Source: CAVZRC01 sp963777695 (GTDB lineage Bacteria > Planctomycetota > Planctomycetia > Isosphaerales > Isosphaeraceae). From it: DNA of 64,000 nt. A program made the translations under genes and the position numbers. This document shows, one piece after another, positions 50,558 to 59,645 of this stretch. The stretch spans positions 2,480,001-2,544,000 of the forward strand of contig CAVZRC010000004.1 in NCBI GenBank assembly GCA_963777695.1. The letters are read 5' to 3'. How positions within the stretch are numbered: position 1 is the stretch's first letter; the number at the start of each line of letters is the position of its first letter. Under the pieces are notes generated by a model, which was not told the origin of the DNA, did no database searches, and saw nothing but the letters and a program-made list of their open reading frames with translations.

Positions 50558-53398
50558 ATGGCGCAGGTGATGACAAAGTCGGTGGTCCGGCAGCTCGGCT
50601 CGCTGTTCGATGGCGGCACGGTCGCCGGGCTGTCCGACCGCCAGCTCCTCGATCGATTCGTCGACCGCCGCGATCCGGCGGGCGAGGCCGCCTTCGCCGC
50701 GCTGGTCACACGCCATGGCCCGATGGTGCTGGGCGTCTGCCGTCAGCTCCTGGGCGACCGTCATCTCACCGAGGACGCCTTCCAGGCCGTCTTCCTGGTC
50801 CTGGCCCGCAAGGCCGGCTCGATCCGCGACCCGGACCTGCTGGGGAACTGGCTCTACGGGGTGGCCCTCCGCACGTCGCGGAAGGCCCGGGTCCGAAGGG
50901 CCCGCCGCCGCAAAGGCGAGGAGGACCGCTCGATGAGGGATCCCGGCCCGCGCTCGACCAGCTCGGCCGAACAATCGATCCTGGCCCGCGAGCAGGCCGA
51001 GGCGCTGCACGACGAGATCGACCGGCTGCCGGGTGCGTTCCGCCTGCCGATCGTGCTCTGCTACTTCGAAGGGCTCACGCTCGACGAGGCGGCGCGGCGA
51101 TTGCGATGTCCGGCCGGGACGCTCCGCAGCCGGCTGGCGCGGGCTCGGGACAAGCTCCGCCGCGGCCTCACCCGACGCGGCGTCGTCCTGCCCGCCGCCG
51201 CCCTGGCCGCGGTCCTCGAATCAACGCCCGCCTCGGCGTCGGTCTCATCTCCCCTGTGCGATATCACCACTCGGGCCGCGGTCCACTTCGCGGCCGCGCC
51301 CGACGCGACGGCCCTGGCCCAGGAGGTGATGAGATCCATGCTCATGCACAAGTTGAAGTCTGTCGCGCTGAGCTTGCTGTTCCTCGGCGCCGTCGCCACG
51401 GGAGCCGGATTCCTGGCTCACGCCCTGGCCATGCCGGACGAGCCCCGGGACATGCCGGCCGTCCCGCGTCCGAAGGTCGCCGAGCGACCCGATACCGCAA
51501 CGACCCCCGGCCGGATGTTCGTCGTCGGCCGCGTGCTCGACCCGTCGGGCAAGCCGAGGGCCGGGGTGCCAGTCGACATCGTCGGACGATCCCGCGACCA
51601 GTGGCTGGCCGCGCGGAGACTCTCCGGTTCGCAGCGCCTGCTCGGCCGCGGCGAGACCGATGGCGACGGCCGGTTCTGCATCGATTCGCCGAGGACGTCA
51701 TCCGACAGCTTCTTCGAAGTCCACGCGCTGGCCTCGGTCCCCGGCCTTGGCCTGGGCTGGGCGGCGCTCAATCCGGATGTCGGCCAGCCGACCGTCGAGA
51801 TCCGCCTCCGGCCCGAGCAGGTCGTCCGCGGCAGGCTCGTGGACATCAACGGTCAGCCGGCCGCGGGGGTCGAGCTCCGGACCGCGAGCGTCGGCCGGCC
51901 CAGCGAGATCGGGACGTTCGACGGCGTCAACATGGGGAACTTCCCGTCGCCCGAGGGCCTCCGCGCCTGGCCGAGGCCGGTCACCACCGACGGACAGGGC
52001 CGGTTCACGCTCGCCGGGATCGGACGCGACCTCAGCGTGGCCCTCGGCACCCGCGACCTGCGTTTCGCCGCCCAGGCATTCCGCATTCAGACCGATGATC
52101 GCGAGGGCCCGAAGGAGGTCACGCTGGCGCTCAGGCCGGCGACCATCGTCGAGGGCCGCGTCCTGGCCGATGACGGCCGTCCCGTCCCCCACGCGATCGT
52201 CGATGTGGGCTCCCGGCAGGTCGAATTCGATCCGCCGGGCGGGACGCGATTCGGTGCCGACGATGCGGGCCATTACACGGCCAATGTCGCCCCCGGCACG
52301 TACTATCGCGTCCAGGCCTTCCCCCCCGAGGGCGCGCCGTACCTCGCCTCCGTGGAGGAGTTCCGCTGGACCAAGGGCGCGGTCAGGAAGGCGATGGACA
52401 TCAAGCTCGCCCGCGGCGTGACGATCCGGGGCAGGGTGACCGAACGGGGGACCGACCGGCCGATCGTCGGGGCCACCGTGCAATACATCCCCGCCCGGGG
52501 CCGCGGCGACGTGCCGCACGGCTATGTGGCCGTCGTGGCCAGCCAGGACGACGGCTCATATCAGATCGTCGTCCCGCCCGGCCGCGGGCATCTGTTCGTC
52601 TTCGGCCCGACCTCGGACTATGTCCTCGAAGCGATCGGCGGGCGGGCCCTCGTCGGCGGTCAGCCCGGCGGCGAGCGCTACTACGCGCACGCCATCATCG
52701 CCTACGACGTCAAGGCCGGCGAATCTCCGCGGGAGATCGTCGCCGCGCTGAGGCCGGGCAAGACCGTCGAGGGCCGCGTGGTCGGACCGGAAGGGCAAGC
52801 GGTCGCGCATGCGGCGATCATCACGACGCTCCACTTCAGCTTCTTCCACCTCAACTGGCGCGGCGACCTCACGCTCCACGCCCGCGATGGCGCCTTCGAG
52901 CTGCACGGGCTGGATCCGGAGAAGTCCGTGCGCGTCTCGTTCCTCGACGACGAACACCGATGGGGCGCGACGGTCGAGCTCTCCGGCAAGCCGGCCGGCG
53001 AGGCATTGACGATCCGCCTCGAGCCGTGCGGCCAGGCCCGGGCGCGGTTCGTCGGGCCTGACGGCAAGCCGCTCGCGGGGAGGGCCTCGCACCTCGAGCT
53101 GCTGGGCACGCCCGGCCCGCATGAATGGGACCGGAGGCCGGAATCGAGATCGCAGCTCGCGGCCGACGCGGTCGGCGTGGTCAACCTCGATCGGAAACAC
53201 TACTGGCACGGGCCGCTGACCGACGCCGAGGGCCGCCTCACGCTCCCCGACCTGATCCCGGGCACCACCTATCGCCTCTACGACCCATCGACGATGAACG
53301 TCGAGGACCTGGGTGCCCAGGTCCGCAGGGACTTCAGCGTCAAGCCGGGCGAGACGGTCAACCTGGGCGACATCCGGATCGAGAAGCCGCCGTCATGA
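50558..53398 (+). CDS. Membrane-bound ECF sigma factor fused to CPR modules, copy 2 (intact)
   Basis: An uninterrupted 946-residue protein and the reference for the family. Sigma region 2 lies at residues 30-112 (EDAFQAVFLVLARKAGSIRD, GNWLYGVALRTSRKAR) and region 4 at 157-205 (EGLTLDEAARRLRCPAGTLRSR). A low-complexity linker (206-265) leads to one membrane span at 267-290 (KSVALSLLFLGAVATGAGFL). From residue 320 there are five or more CPR beta-sandwich modules (GRMFVVGRVLDPSGKPRAG, VRGRLVDINGQPAAGV, EGRVLADDGRPVPH, IRGRVTERGTDRPIVG, EGRVVGPEGQAVAH) ending FSVKPGETVNLGDIRIEKPPS. The sigma part alone has the length of a normal ECF factor. No anti-sigma gene is adjacent, so the exported part may itself control the sigma moiety, perhaps by cleavage. 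It sits second in a tandem array of three. Confidence 0.92.
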   Translation: MAQVMTKSVVRQLGSLFDGGTVAGLSDRQLLDRFVDRRDPAGEAAFAALVTRHGPMVLGVCRQLLGDRHLTEDAFQAVFLVLARKAGSIRDPDLLGNWLYGVALRTSRKARVRRARRRKGEEDRSMRDPGPRSTSSAEQSILAREQAEALHDEIDRLPGAFRLPIVLCYFEGLTLDEAARRLRCPAGTLRSRLARARDKLRRGLTRRGVVLPAAALAAVLESTPASASVSSPLCDITTRAAVHFAAAPDATALAQEVMRSMLMHKLKSVALSLLFLGAVATGAGFLAHALAMPDEPRDMPAVPRPKVAERPDTATTPGRMFVVGRVLDPSGKPRAGVPVDIVGRSRDQWLAARRLSGSQRLLGRGETDGDGRFCIDSPRTSSDSFFEVHALASVPGLGLGWAALNPDVGQPTVEIRLRPEQVVRGRLVDINGQPAAGVELRTASVGRPSEIGTFDGVNMGNFPSPEGLRAWPRPVTTDGQGRFTLAGIGRDLSVALGTRDLRFAAQAFRIQTDDREGPKEVTLALRPATIVEGRVLADDGRPVPHAIVDVGSRQVEFDPPGGTRFGADDAGHYTANVAPGTYYRVQAFPPEGAPYLASVEEFRWTKGAVRKAMDIKLARGVTIRGRVTERGTDRPIVGATVQYIPARGRGDVPHGYVAVVASQDDGSYQIVVPPGRGHLFVFGPTSDYVLEAIGGRALVGGQPGGERYYAHAIIAYDVKAGESPREIVAALRPGKTVEGRVVGPEGQAVAHAAIITTLHFSFFHLNWRGDLTLHARDGAFELHGLDPEKSVRVSFLDDEHRWGATVELSGKPAGEALTIRLEPCGQARARFVGPDGKPLAGRASHLELLGTPGPHEWDRRPESRSQLAADAVGVVNLDRKHYWHGPLTDAEGRLTLPDLIPGTTYRLYDPSTMNVEDLGAQVRRDFSVKPGETVNLGDIRIEKPPS

Positions 53399-53453
53399 CG
53401 GCGGCCCCGGACCCACAAGGACTTCGTGCCTCCCGCCGGATTTTCCAGGGCGA

Positions 53454-53468
53454 CCCGGGATAAAATGA
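53454..53468 (+). promoter_or_regulatory. Conserved CCCGGGATAAA element before sigma-CPR gene 3
   Basis: CCCGGGATAAAATGA lies about 95 bp before the start at 53562, followed by AACGCCATCGGGGCAGG and GGGATGAAACGCCATCGG, which correspond to the sequence before copy 2. The two promoters seem to have been copied together with the genes. Confidence 0.4.
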
Positions 53469-53561
53469 ACGCCATCGGGGCAGGACCGGAGGGATGAAAC
53501 GCCATCGGTTGCTTCGATCCCCGTCGTGAGCCTCGATCTTGCCTTCCAAGGAGCCCCGGGC

Positions 53562-56410
53562 ATGGCGCAGGTGATGTCTCCGTCGGTGGTCCGGCAGCTC
53601 GGCTCGCTGTTCGATGGCGGCACGGTCGCCGGGCTGTCCGACCGCCAGCTCCTCGATCGATTCGTCGCCCGCCGCGATCCCGTCGGCGAGGCCGCCTTCG
53701 CCGCGCTCGTAGCCCGCCATGGCCCGATGGTGCTGGGCGTTTGCCGGCAGCTCCTGGGCGACCGACACCACGCCGAGGACGCCTTCCAGGCCGTCTTCCT
53801 CGTCCTGGCGCGCAAGGCCGGCTCGATCCGCGACCCCGACCTGTTGGGCAACTGGCTCTACGGGGTGGCCCTGCGCACGTCGCGGAAGGCCCGGGTCCGG
53901 CGTGGCCGCCGCCGCAAGATCGAGGATGTCCACTCGTTGAGGGATCCCGGCCCGCGTTCGACCGGCCCGGCCGAAGGACCGATCCTGGCGCGTGAGCAGG
54001 CCGAGGCGCTGCACGACGAGATCGGGCGGCTGCCGAGTGCGTTCCGCCTGCCGGTGGTCCTCTGCTACTTCGAGGGCCTCACGCTCGACGAGGCGGCGCA
54101 TCGACTGGGCTGGCCCGAGGGCACGCTCCGCAGCCGGCTGGCGCGGGCGAGGGACAAGCTCCGACGCGGGCTCACCCGACGCGGCGTCGTCCTGCCCGCC
54201 GCCGCTCTGGCCTCACTCCTCGGATCCGCGCCCGCCTCGGCGTCGGTCTCATCCCCCCTGTGCGACATCACCACCCGGGCCGCGGTCCACTTCGCGGCCG
54301 CACCCGCCGCGACGGCGCTGGCCCGAGATGTGCTCAGGTCCATGCTCATGCACAAGTTGAAAATCGCCGCGATGGCCCTGATGCTCGTCTCCGCCATCGC
54401 CGCGGGCGCGGGGTATTTGACCCACGCCCTGGCGATGCGCGACGAGCCCGGGAAGGCGCCGGCCGTCCCGCGGCCGAAGGTCGACACGAGACGCGATGAC
54501 GTGCCGTCGCCGGGCCGGATGTTCGTGACCGGCCGCGTGGTCGATCCGCAGGGCAAACCCGTGCCCGACGCGACGGTGATGGTCCATGCGCAGACCAAGG
54601 TCCCGGGATTCGTCGGCGGTTTCGAGAAGCGGTTCCCATCCGCGATCGGCCGGGCGACCACCGACGCCTCGGGCCGGTTCCGGCTCGACGCGGCGCGGAT
54701 CTCGTCCGCGACGCATTCCGAAGATCGGCGCGACCGCGATCGCGCCCGGATATGGCGTCGGCTGGGCCGAGCTCGACCCCGACGTCGATCGGCCCGACGT
54801 CGAGATCGCATTAAGATCCGAGCATGTGATCGAGGGACGCCTGTTCGACCTGAATGGCCGGCCCGCCCCGGGCGTAACGGTCGCGGTCGACGCGATGGGC
54901 CGGGCCGTCCGACGCGATTCGATCAACGCGCCGGACGGCCTCGAAGGTCCCACGTTCTGGTGGGCCGGCGCCAAGGACCTGCCCGCCTGGCCCAGGCCGG
55001 CGACCAGCGACCTCGAGGGCCGATTCACCCTGCACGGCGTCGGCCGCGAGGTCCGCGCCGTGCTCGTCGTGGATGATCCGCGATTCGCCGCCCGGCGGAT
55101 CGAGGTTGACACGGACGGGACCTCGGCATCGAAGGCGGTCACCATCGCACTGGAACCGGCCGCATCGCTCGACGGTCGCGTCACCTATGCCGACACAGGC
55201 ATGCCGGCCGCTCATGCCCTGTTCCAGGTCTTCACCGATGGGAAGGGCCTGGTCCACGAAGTGATGACCGATGACGACGGGCGGTTCCGCGTGACGCCCG
55301 TGTCGGGCGGTCCGTTGAGCGTCGCAGCCTTCGCGCCCAGGGGAGAGCCGTATCACAGCACCGGGAAGGTCTTCGACTGGCCCAAGGGGGCGATCCGGCA
55401 TTCCCTGGAACTCTCCCTGGTCCGCGGCGTCGCGGTCCACGGCCGGGTCACCGAGGAAGGCTCGGGCAAGCCCGTGGCCGGCGCGATGGTCGACTTCCTC
55501 TCGCGCGAGACCCGGCCCGAGGCCGGGCATGCCTTCTCGGAGACCGGCGTGGACGGCTCGTTCCGGATCGCAGCCCGACCGGGCCCGGGTTACCTGATCG
55601 TCCGGGGCCCGAGCGACGATTATGTGTTCCGGGAGATCGGCCAGAACATGATCCGCGGCGGCCACCCCGGCGGCCCGCGCACCTACGCCCACGCCTTCAT
55701 CGCCTGCGACGTGAAGCCGGGCGGCGAGGGCCTCGAAGTCAACGCCGTGCTCCGGCGCGGCGCGACGCTCCAGGGCCGGGCCATCGGGCCGGATGACCGG
55801 CCCGTCCGGGACGCACAAATCATCGCCCGGCTGTTCCTCTATCCGCCGTTCCGGTCATGGACCTTCTGGCTGGCCACCGACCAAGGCCGCGTGCGCGACG
55901 GCCGCTTCGAGTTGCACGGCCTCGACCCCGAAGTTGAGGTCCCCATCCACGTCTTCGATCCGAAACACAAGCTCGGCGCGACGGTCCGCGTCTCGGGCAA
56001 GTCGGCGACGGGCGGGCCGATCACCGTCCGGCTCGAGCCCTGCGGCACCACCACGGCGTGCTTCGTCGCCACCGGAGGGAAACCGGTCACGGGCTATCAT
56101 CCGATGATCCGGATGGTCGTCACCCCCGGTGCCGACCCCTTCCACCGAGGAGGACAAGGCGGGTCGCCTGCTCGTCGAGCAGGCGGCCCTATCCGTCATC
56201 GACCCGCTCAACTACGGGACGGGCCCGGTGTCCGACGACCAGGGAAGGGTCACGCTCCCGGCCCTGATCCCGGGCGCGTCGTATCGCATCTACGATTCCA
56301 CCACGCTCAGCGGGGCGGGCAGCCGGCCGATCCGCAAGGAGTTCACGGTCAAGCCGGGCGAGACCCTCGATCTCGGCAATATCTGGATCGAGAAACCCCC
56401 ACCTCGGTAG
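53562..56410 (+). CDS. Membrane-bound ECF sigma factor fused to CPR modules, copy 3 (frameshifts)
   Basis: About 950 residues. The start at 53562 (MAQVMSPSVVRQLGSLFDGG) matches copy 2; an in-frame ATG at 53526 is less likely. Regions 2 and 4 are almost the same as in copy 2, then LKIAAMALMLVSAIAAGAGYL spans the membrane and CPR modules follow (GRMFVTGRVVDPQGKPVPDAT, EGRLFDLNGRPAPGV, GRVTYADTGMPAAH, HGRVTEEGSGKPVAGAMV, RGPSDDYVFREIG). The frame changes near 54718 (an extra A before EIGATAIAPGYG) and near 56140 (after VVTPG); the final reading ends GETLDLGNIWIEKPPPR at 56410. The first 250 residues are much closer to copy 2 than the CPR part is, so the sensor part has diverged faster. Confidence 0.82.
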
Positions 56411-56531
56411 TCTTGTAGGGTGCTCTGCGAGCACCATTGGACCGGTGGCATAGAAAACCCGATGCTCGCCGAGCACCCGACTCCACGGTCGATCCCCCGC
56501 GACGGCCCTTCCCCAGGAGGTGCTTCGAGCC

Positions 56532-58562
56532 ATGTTGCTCCACAAGCCGAGATCCATCGCCCTGGCCCTGTTGTGCCTCGTCGCCATCGCCGATGTCGCC
56601 GCCAGGCCCGACGATGCCGACCCGAAGCCGGCGCCGGGCCGGATGTTCGTCGTCGGCCGCGTGCTCGACCCGGGCGGCAAACCGGTGCCGGGCGCGACGG
56701 TCGCCGTCTATGCGCGGAGCCTGGCGCCCGGGCTTGCACCCAGCCTGGCGATCAGGGGCCCGATCCCGATCGGCGACGCCCGCGCCGACGCCTTGGGCCG
56801 GTTCCGGATCGATGCGCCGCGGACCTCATCGTGGCACGACGAGGCGTTCGGGGCCGTCGCCCTGGCGCCCGGCCATGGGGCCGGCTGGGTCGCGCTCGAT
56901 CCGGACGACGACCGGCCGGTCGCCGACATCACGCTCCGGCCGGAGCAAGTGGTCCACGGTCGCCTGTTCGACCTGCAAGGCCGGCCCGCACAGGGCGTCA
57001 CGCTCTCGGTCGCGTCGATGGCCCGCGCCCTCCCGCAGCCCGCGGGCGGGGTCCGCGCCCGTTCGGAGGGCGTGTCCTATAGTTATCGATACATCGATGA
57101 CTTGCCGGCCTGGCCCCGGCCGGTCTTGACCGACGCCGAGGGCCGCTTCACCCTGCGCGGCGTGGGCCGGGACCTCCGTGCGATCCTCACCGCCCATCAC
57201 CCGCGGTTCGCCCTCCAGCGAATACAGGTCAATACGGATGGCGCCGCGGCATCGATGCCAATGACCGCGGCGCTGGTGCCGCCCCAGATCCTCAACGTGC
57301 GCGTGACCTATGCCGACACGGGCGAGCCAGTCCCTCATGCCCCGCTCGAGGTGATGGCCAGCCAGGGGAGGGTCGGCTTCCCCGCCGATTTCGAGACCGA
57401 CGCCGACGGGCGGGCCCGCGTGAATCCTCCGCCGTCCGATCGCTCTTACAACGTCTGGGCCTATCCGCCGGAGGGACAGCCCTACCTCATCGACCACAAG
57501 CGGATCGAGTGGCCCAAGGCCGCGCTCGAGCAGTCGCTGGACCTCGCCTTGCCGCGCGGCGTACGGCTCCACGGCAAAGTCACCGAAGAAGGCACCGGCA
57601 AGCCCGTCCCGGGGGCGGCCGTCGACTTCGCCTCTTATGCAGGGCGGCCGAATGGGGCAAAGAGCGTCGTCATCGTCACCGCGCCCGATGGCTCGTTCCA
57701 GCTCGGGGCCGACCACAGACCCGGTAGCCTCTTCGTCAAGGGACCCGGCGACGATTACATGCTCCAGACTATCGGCAATCGGATGGTCAACGAAGGCCGG
57801 CCGGGCGGCCAGCGGGTCTACTCGCACGCCTACGCCGCGCTCGACCTGAAATCGGGCACCGACGGCCGGGAAGTCAACCTGATGCTCCGCCGCGGCGCGA
57901 CCGCGACCGGCCGGGTCGTCGACCCGGATGGACAGCCCGTCCGCGATGCCTGGATGATCGGTCGAATCTTCCCCGATCTGAGACGCGCGGCGGGAGGGAT
58001 CTGGAACGGTCGCCTCCACGCCAAGGTGCGCGACGGCCGCTTCGAAGTCCACGGGCTCGACCCCGAGACCGACGTTCCCGTCTATTTCCTCGATGCAAAG
58101 CGCAAGCTCGGCGGCGTCCTCAACCTCTCGGGCAAGTCGGCGACGAGCGGGCCGGTCACCGTCCGGCTCGAGCCCTGCGGCGCCGCCAGGATGCGGTTCG
58201 TCGGCCCCGGCGGCAAGCCGGTCGCTCGAGGACTACCCCTCGGGAGACTGGTCTTCACGATGGTCGTCACGCCCGGTCCGACCTACAGTAACGCGAGAGG
58301 CACGGCGACCCTCCTCGCCGCCGACGAGGATAACCTGAACACGGTTGACCCGGTCAACTACCCGTCCGAGCCGGTCCCCGACGCCGACGGTCGCGTCACG
58401 CTTCCCGTCCTGATCCCCGGGGCGTCGTATCGCTTCATCGATCACTCCACGGCCAACCGGGGCGAAACCGGCCCCACAGTTCGCAAGGAGTTCACCGTCA
58501 AGCCGGGCGAGACGATCGACCTGGGCGACATCCGCATCGAGAAGCCGCCGGCTCCGCAGTGA
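56532..58562 (+). CDS. Exported CPR domain protein without sigma domain (intact)
   Basis: An intact protein of 676 residues. The ATG at 56532 follows AGGAGG; a GTG at 56520 is in frame. MLLHKPRSIALALLCLVAIA is the membrane or signal segment, then GRMFVVGRVLDPGGKPVPGAT and the usual series: HGRLFDLQGRPAQGV, VTYADTGEPVPHA, HGKVTEEGTGKPVPGAAV, GPGDDYMLQTIG, ATGRVVDPDGQPVRDA and the end GETIDLGDIRIEKPPAPQ. In frame directly upstream, 56499-56531 encodes ATALPQEVLRA, the linker sequence of the sigma-CPR fusions, so the gene is probably a fusion that lost its sigma half. The C-terminus and about 150 bp of downstream sequence match the gene that ends at 9387 on the other strand. Confidence 0.88.
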   Translation: MLLHKPRSIALALLCLVAIADVAARPDDADPKPAPGRMFVVGRVLDPGGKPVPGATVAVYARSLAPGLAPSLAIRGPIPIGDARADALGRFRIDAPRTSSWHDEAFGAVALAPGHGAGWVALDPDDDRPVADITLRPEQVVHGRLFDLQGRPAQGVTLSVASMARALPQPAGGVRARSEGVSYSYRYIDDLPAWPRPVLTDAEGRFTLRGVGRDLRAILTAHHPRFALQRIQVNTDGAAASMPMTAALVPPQILNVRVTYADTGEPVPHAPLEVMASQGRVGFPADFETDADGRARVNPPPSDRSYNVWAYPPEGQPYLIDHKRIEWPKAALEQSLDLALPRGVRLHGKVTEEGTGKPVPGAAVDFASYAGRPNGAKSVVIVTAPDGSFQLGADHRPGSLFVKGPGDDYMLQTIGNRMVNEGRPGGQRVYSHAYAALDLKSGTDGREVNLMLRRGATATGRVVDPDGQPVRDAWMIGRIFPDLRRAAGGIWNGRLHAKVRDGRFEVHGLDPETDVPVYFLDAKRKLGGVLNLSGKSATSGPVTVRLEPCGAARMRFVGPGGKPVARGLPLGRLVFTMVVTPGPTYSNARGTATLLAADEDNLNTVDPVNYPSEPVPDADGRVTLPVLIPGASYRFIDHSTANRGETGPTVRKEFTVKPGETIDLGDIRIEKPPAPQ

Positions 58563-58584
58563 TCGGTTGACCTTCAACGGATCC

Positions 58585-58693
58585 GTTGGAGTTCCGCCTT
58601 CAGGCGGTCGGTCGATCGCGCCCGGACCGCCTGAAGGCGGAACTCCAGCAAGAATAGGGGAGATCACGGCTGGAGGTCCGCCTTCAGGCGGTC
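58585..58693. repeat. Three palindromic 25-bp repeat units after CPR gene
   Basis: Units at 58585-58609, 58625-58649 and 58669-58693, alternating in orientation, each with the core CCGCCTTCAGGCGG. Number, spacing and orientation are the same as at 9256-9364, and the sequence between the units is also alike. They may act as hairpins at the 3' end of the mRNA. Confidence 0.85.
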
Positions 58694-58856
58694 CGACACT
58701 CCGCAAAAGATGTTCACCGCAGTGCCCCCATCCGTGGGAGATTCGACCGATCCTCCGCACGTCCCTGGCGGACTCTCCTCGCAAGGTCGCGGGCGAGAGT
58801 CATCGAAAGGCAGGGCTGCATTGCATGAGTCGATCTCACCTCGTCGTCCCGGAGTC

Positions 58857-59462
58857 TCACCGAGCCCTCAATCTATCGGCTGCTCGAGGCGCGGAATCGG
58901 CGAGCAGGTTGCGGACATCCTCGTCGCTGGCCGGCGAGGGGTGCTGATACCACAGGTAACACAGCCCGACGGCGTAGAACGGTTCCGGGGTCCGGGCGCA
59001 GACGACCTCATCAACCTCGCCGGAGAACCCGGCAAGGGTGTCGGGCGCGGCGGCCGGGATCGCGACGACGATGCGCCCGGGGTGGGCTTGTCGCAACGAG
59101 GCTGCGGCGGCCCGCACATGGGCCGGGGTCGCCGAACCGTCGTCGACGAGGATGACGGTCCTGCCTTGCACCTCGGGCGGCGGTAGTTCGCACGGCTCGT
59201 GCTCCGGGAACACATCGAGCGGGGCGCCGAGGGCTCGGGCGACCTCGTACGCGACCGGCACGCCGCCGCACGGCAAGGCCAGCACCATCACGTCCGACCG
59301 GACCGCGTATTCGGCCAGGGCGCGGGCGAGATGGCGGCCGGCCTCGCGACGGTCGCGGAAGCCGCGTCTCTCTGGAGCATGGACGCATCCCGCATCGATC
59401 GGCAGGTGCGCCGGGCCGCCTTCCAGATGGGGCAGATAGGGCCTGGGGAGCAATGGTTCCAT
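58857..59462 (-). CDS. Shortened phosphoribosyltransferase-like protein
   Basis: A 201-residue protein starting at 59462 (MEPLLPRP), with GGAGGTG seven bases upstream. It follows the type I phosphoribosyltransferase family: GRHLARALAEYA, LALPCGGVPVAYEVARALGAPLDVF, VILVDDGSATPAHVRAA at the PRPP loop (residues 103-120), IVVAIPAAAPDTL and EVDEVVCARTPEPFYAVG. Compared with typical members, some 55-60 residues between LDVF (residue 85) and the PRPP loop are absent, and the loop reads DDGSATPAH instead of DDGxATGAT, which would impair phosphate binding. The reading frame is nevertheless open and well biased. It may have lost catalytic activity or acquired another role. Not in an obvious operon. Confidence 0.8.
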   Translation of the reverse strand: MEPLLPRPYLPHLEGGPAHLPIDAGCVHAPERRGFRDRREAGRHLARALAEYAVRSDVMVLALPCGGVPVAYEVARALGAPLDVFPEHEPCELPPPEVQGRTVILVDDGSATPAHVRAAAASLRQAHPGRIVVAIPAAAPDTLAGFSGEVDEVVCARTPEPFYAVGLCYLWYQHPSPASDEDVRNLLADSAPRAADRLRAR

Positions 59463-59645
59463 GGTGACACCTCCGGCCCGCGAACCCCGCATGACGGGGT
59501 CCACGGCGCCCGCTGGGACCATCTCTCGATCCCGGCATGTCGGCCGCGACGGCCTTGAGCCGCGTCCCTCCGGCCCAGGTGAGTACCATCACGGACGTCT
59601 CGACATCTCCTGACATCCACATGCAAATCCGAGGCCGATCCTCGA

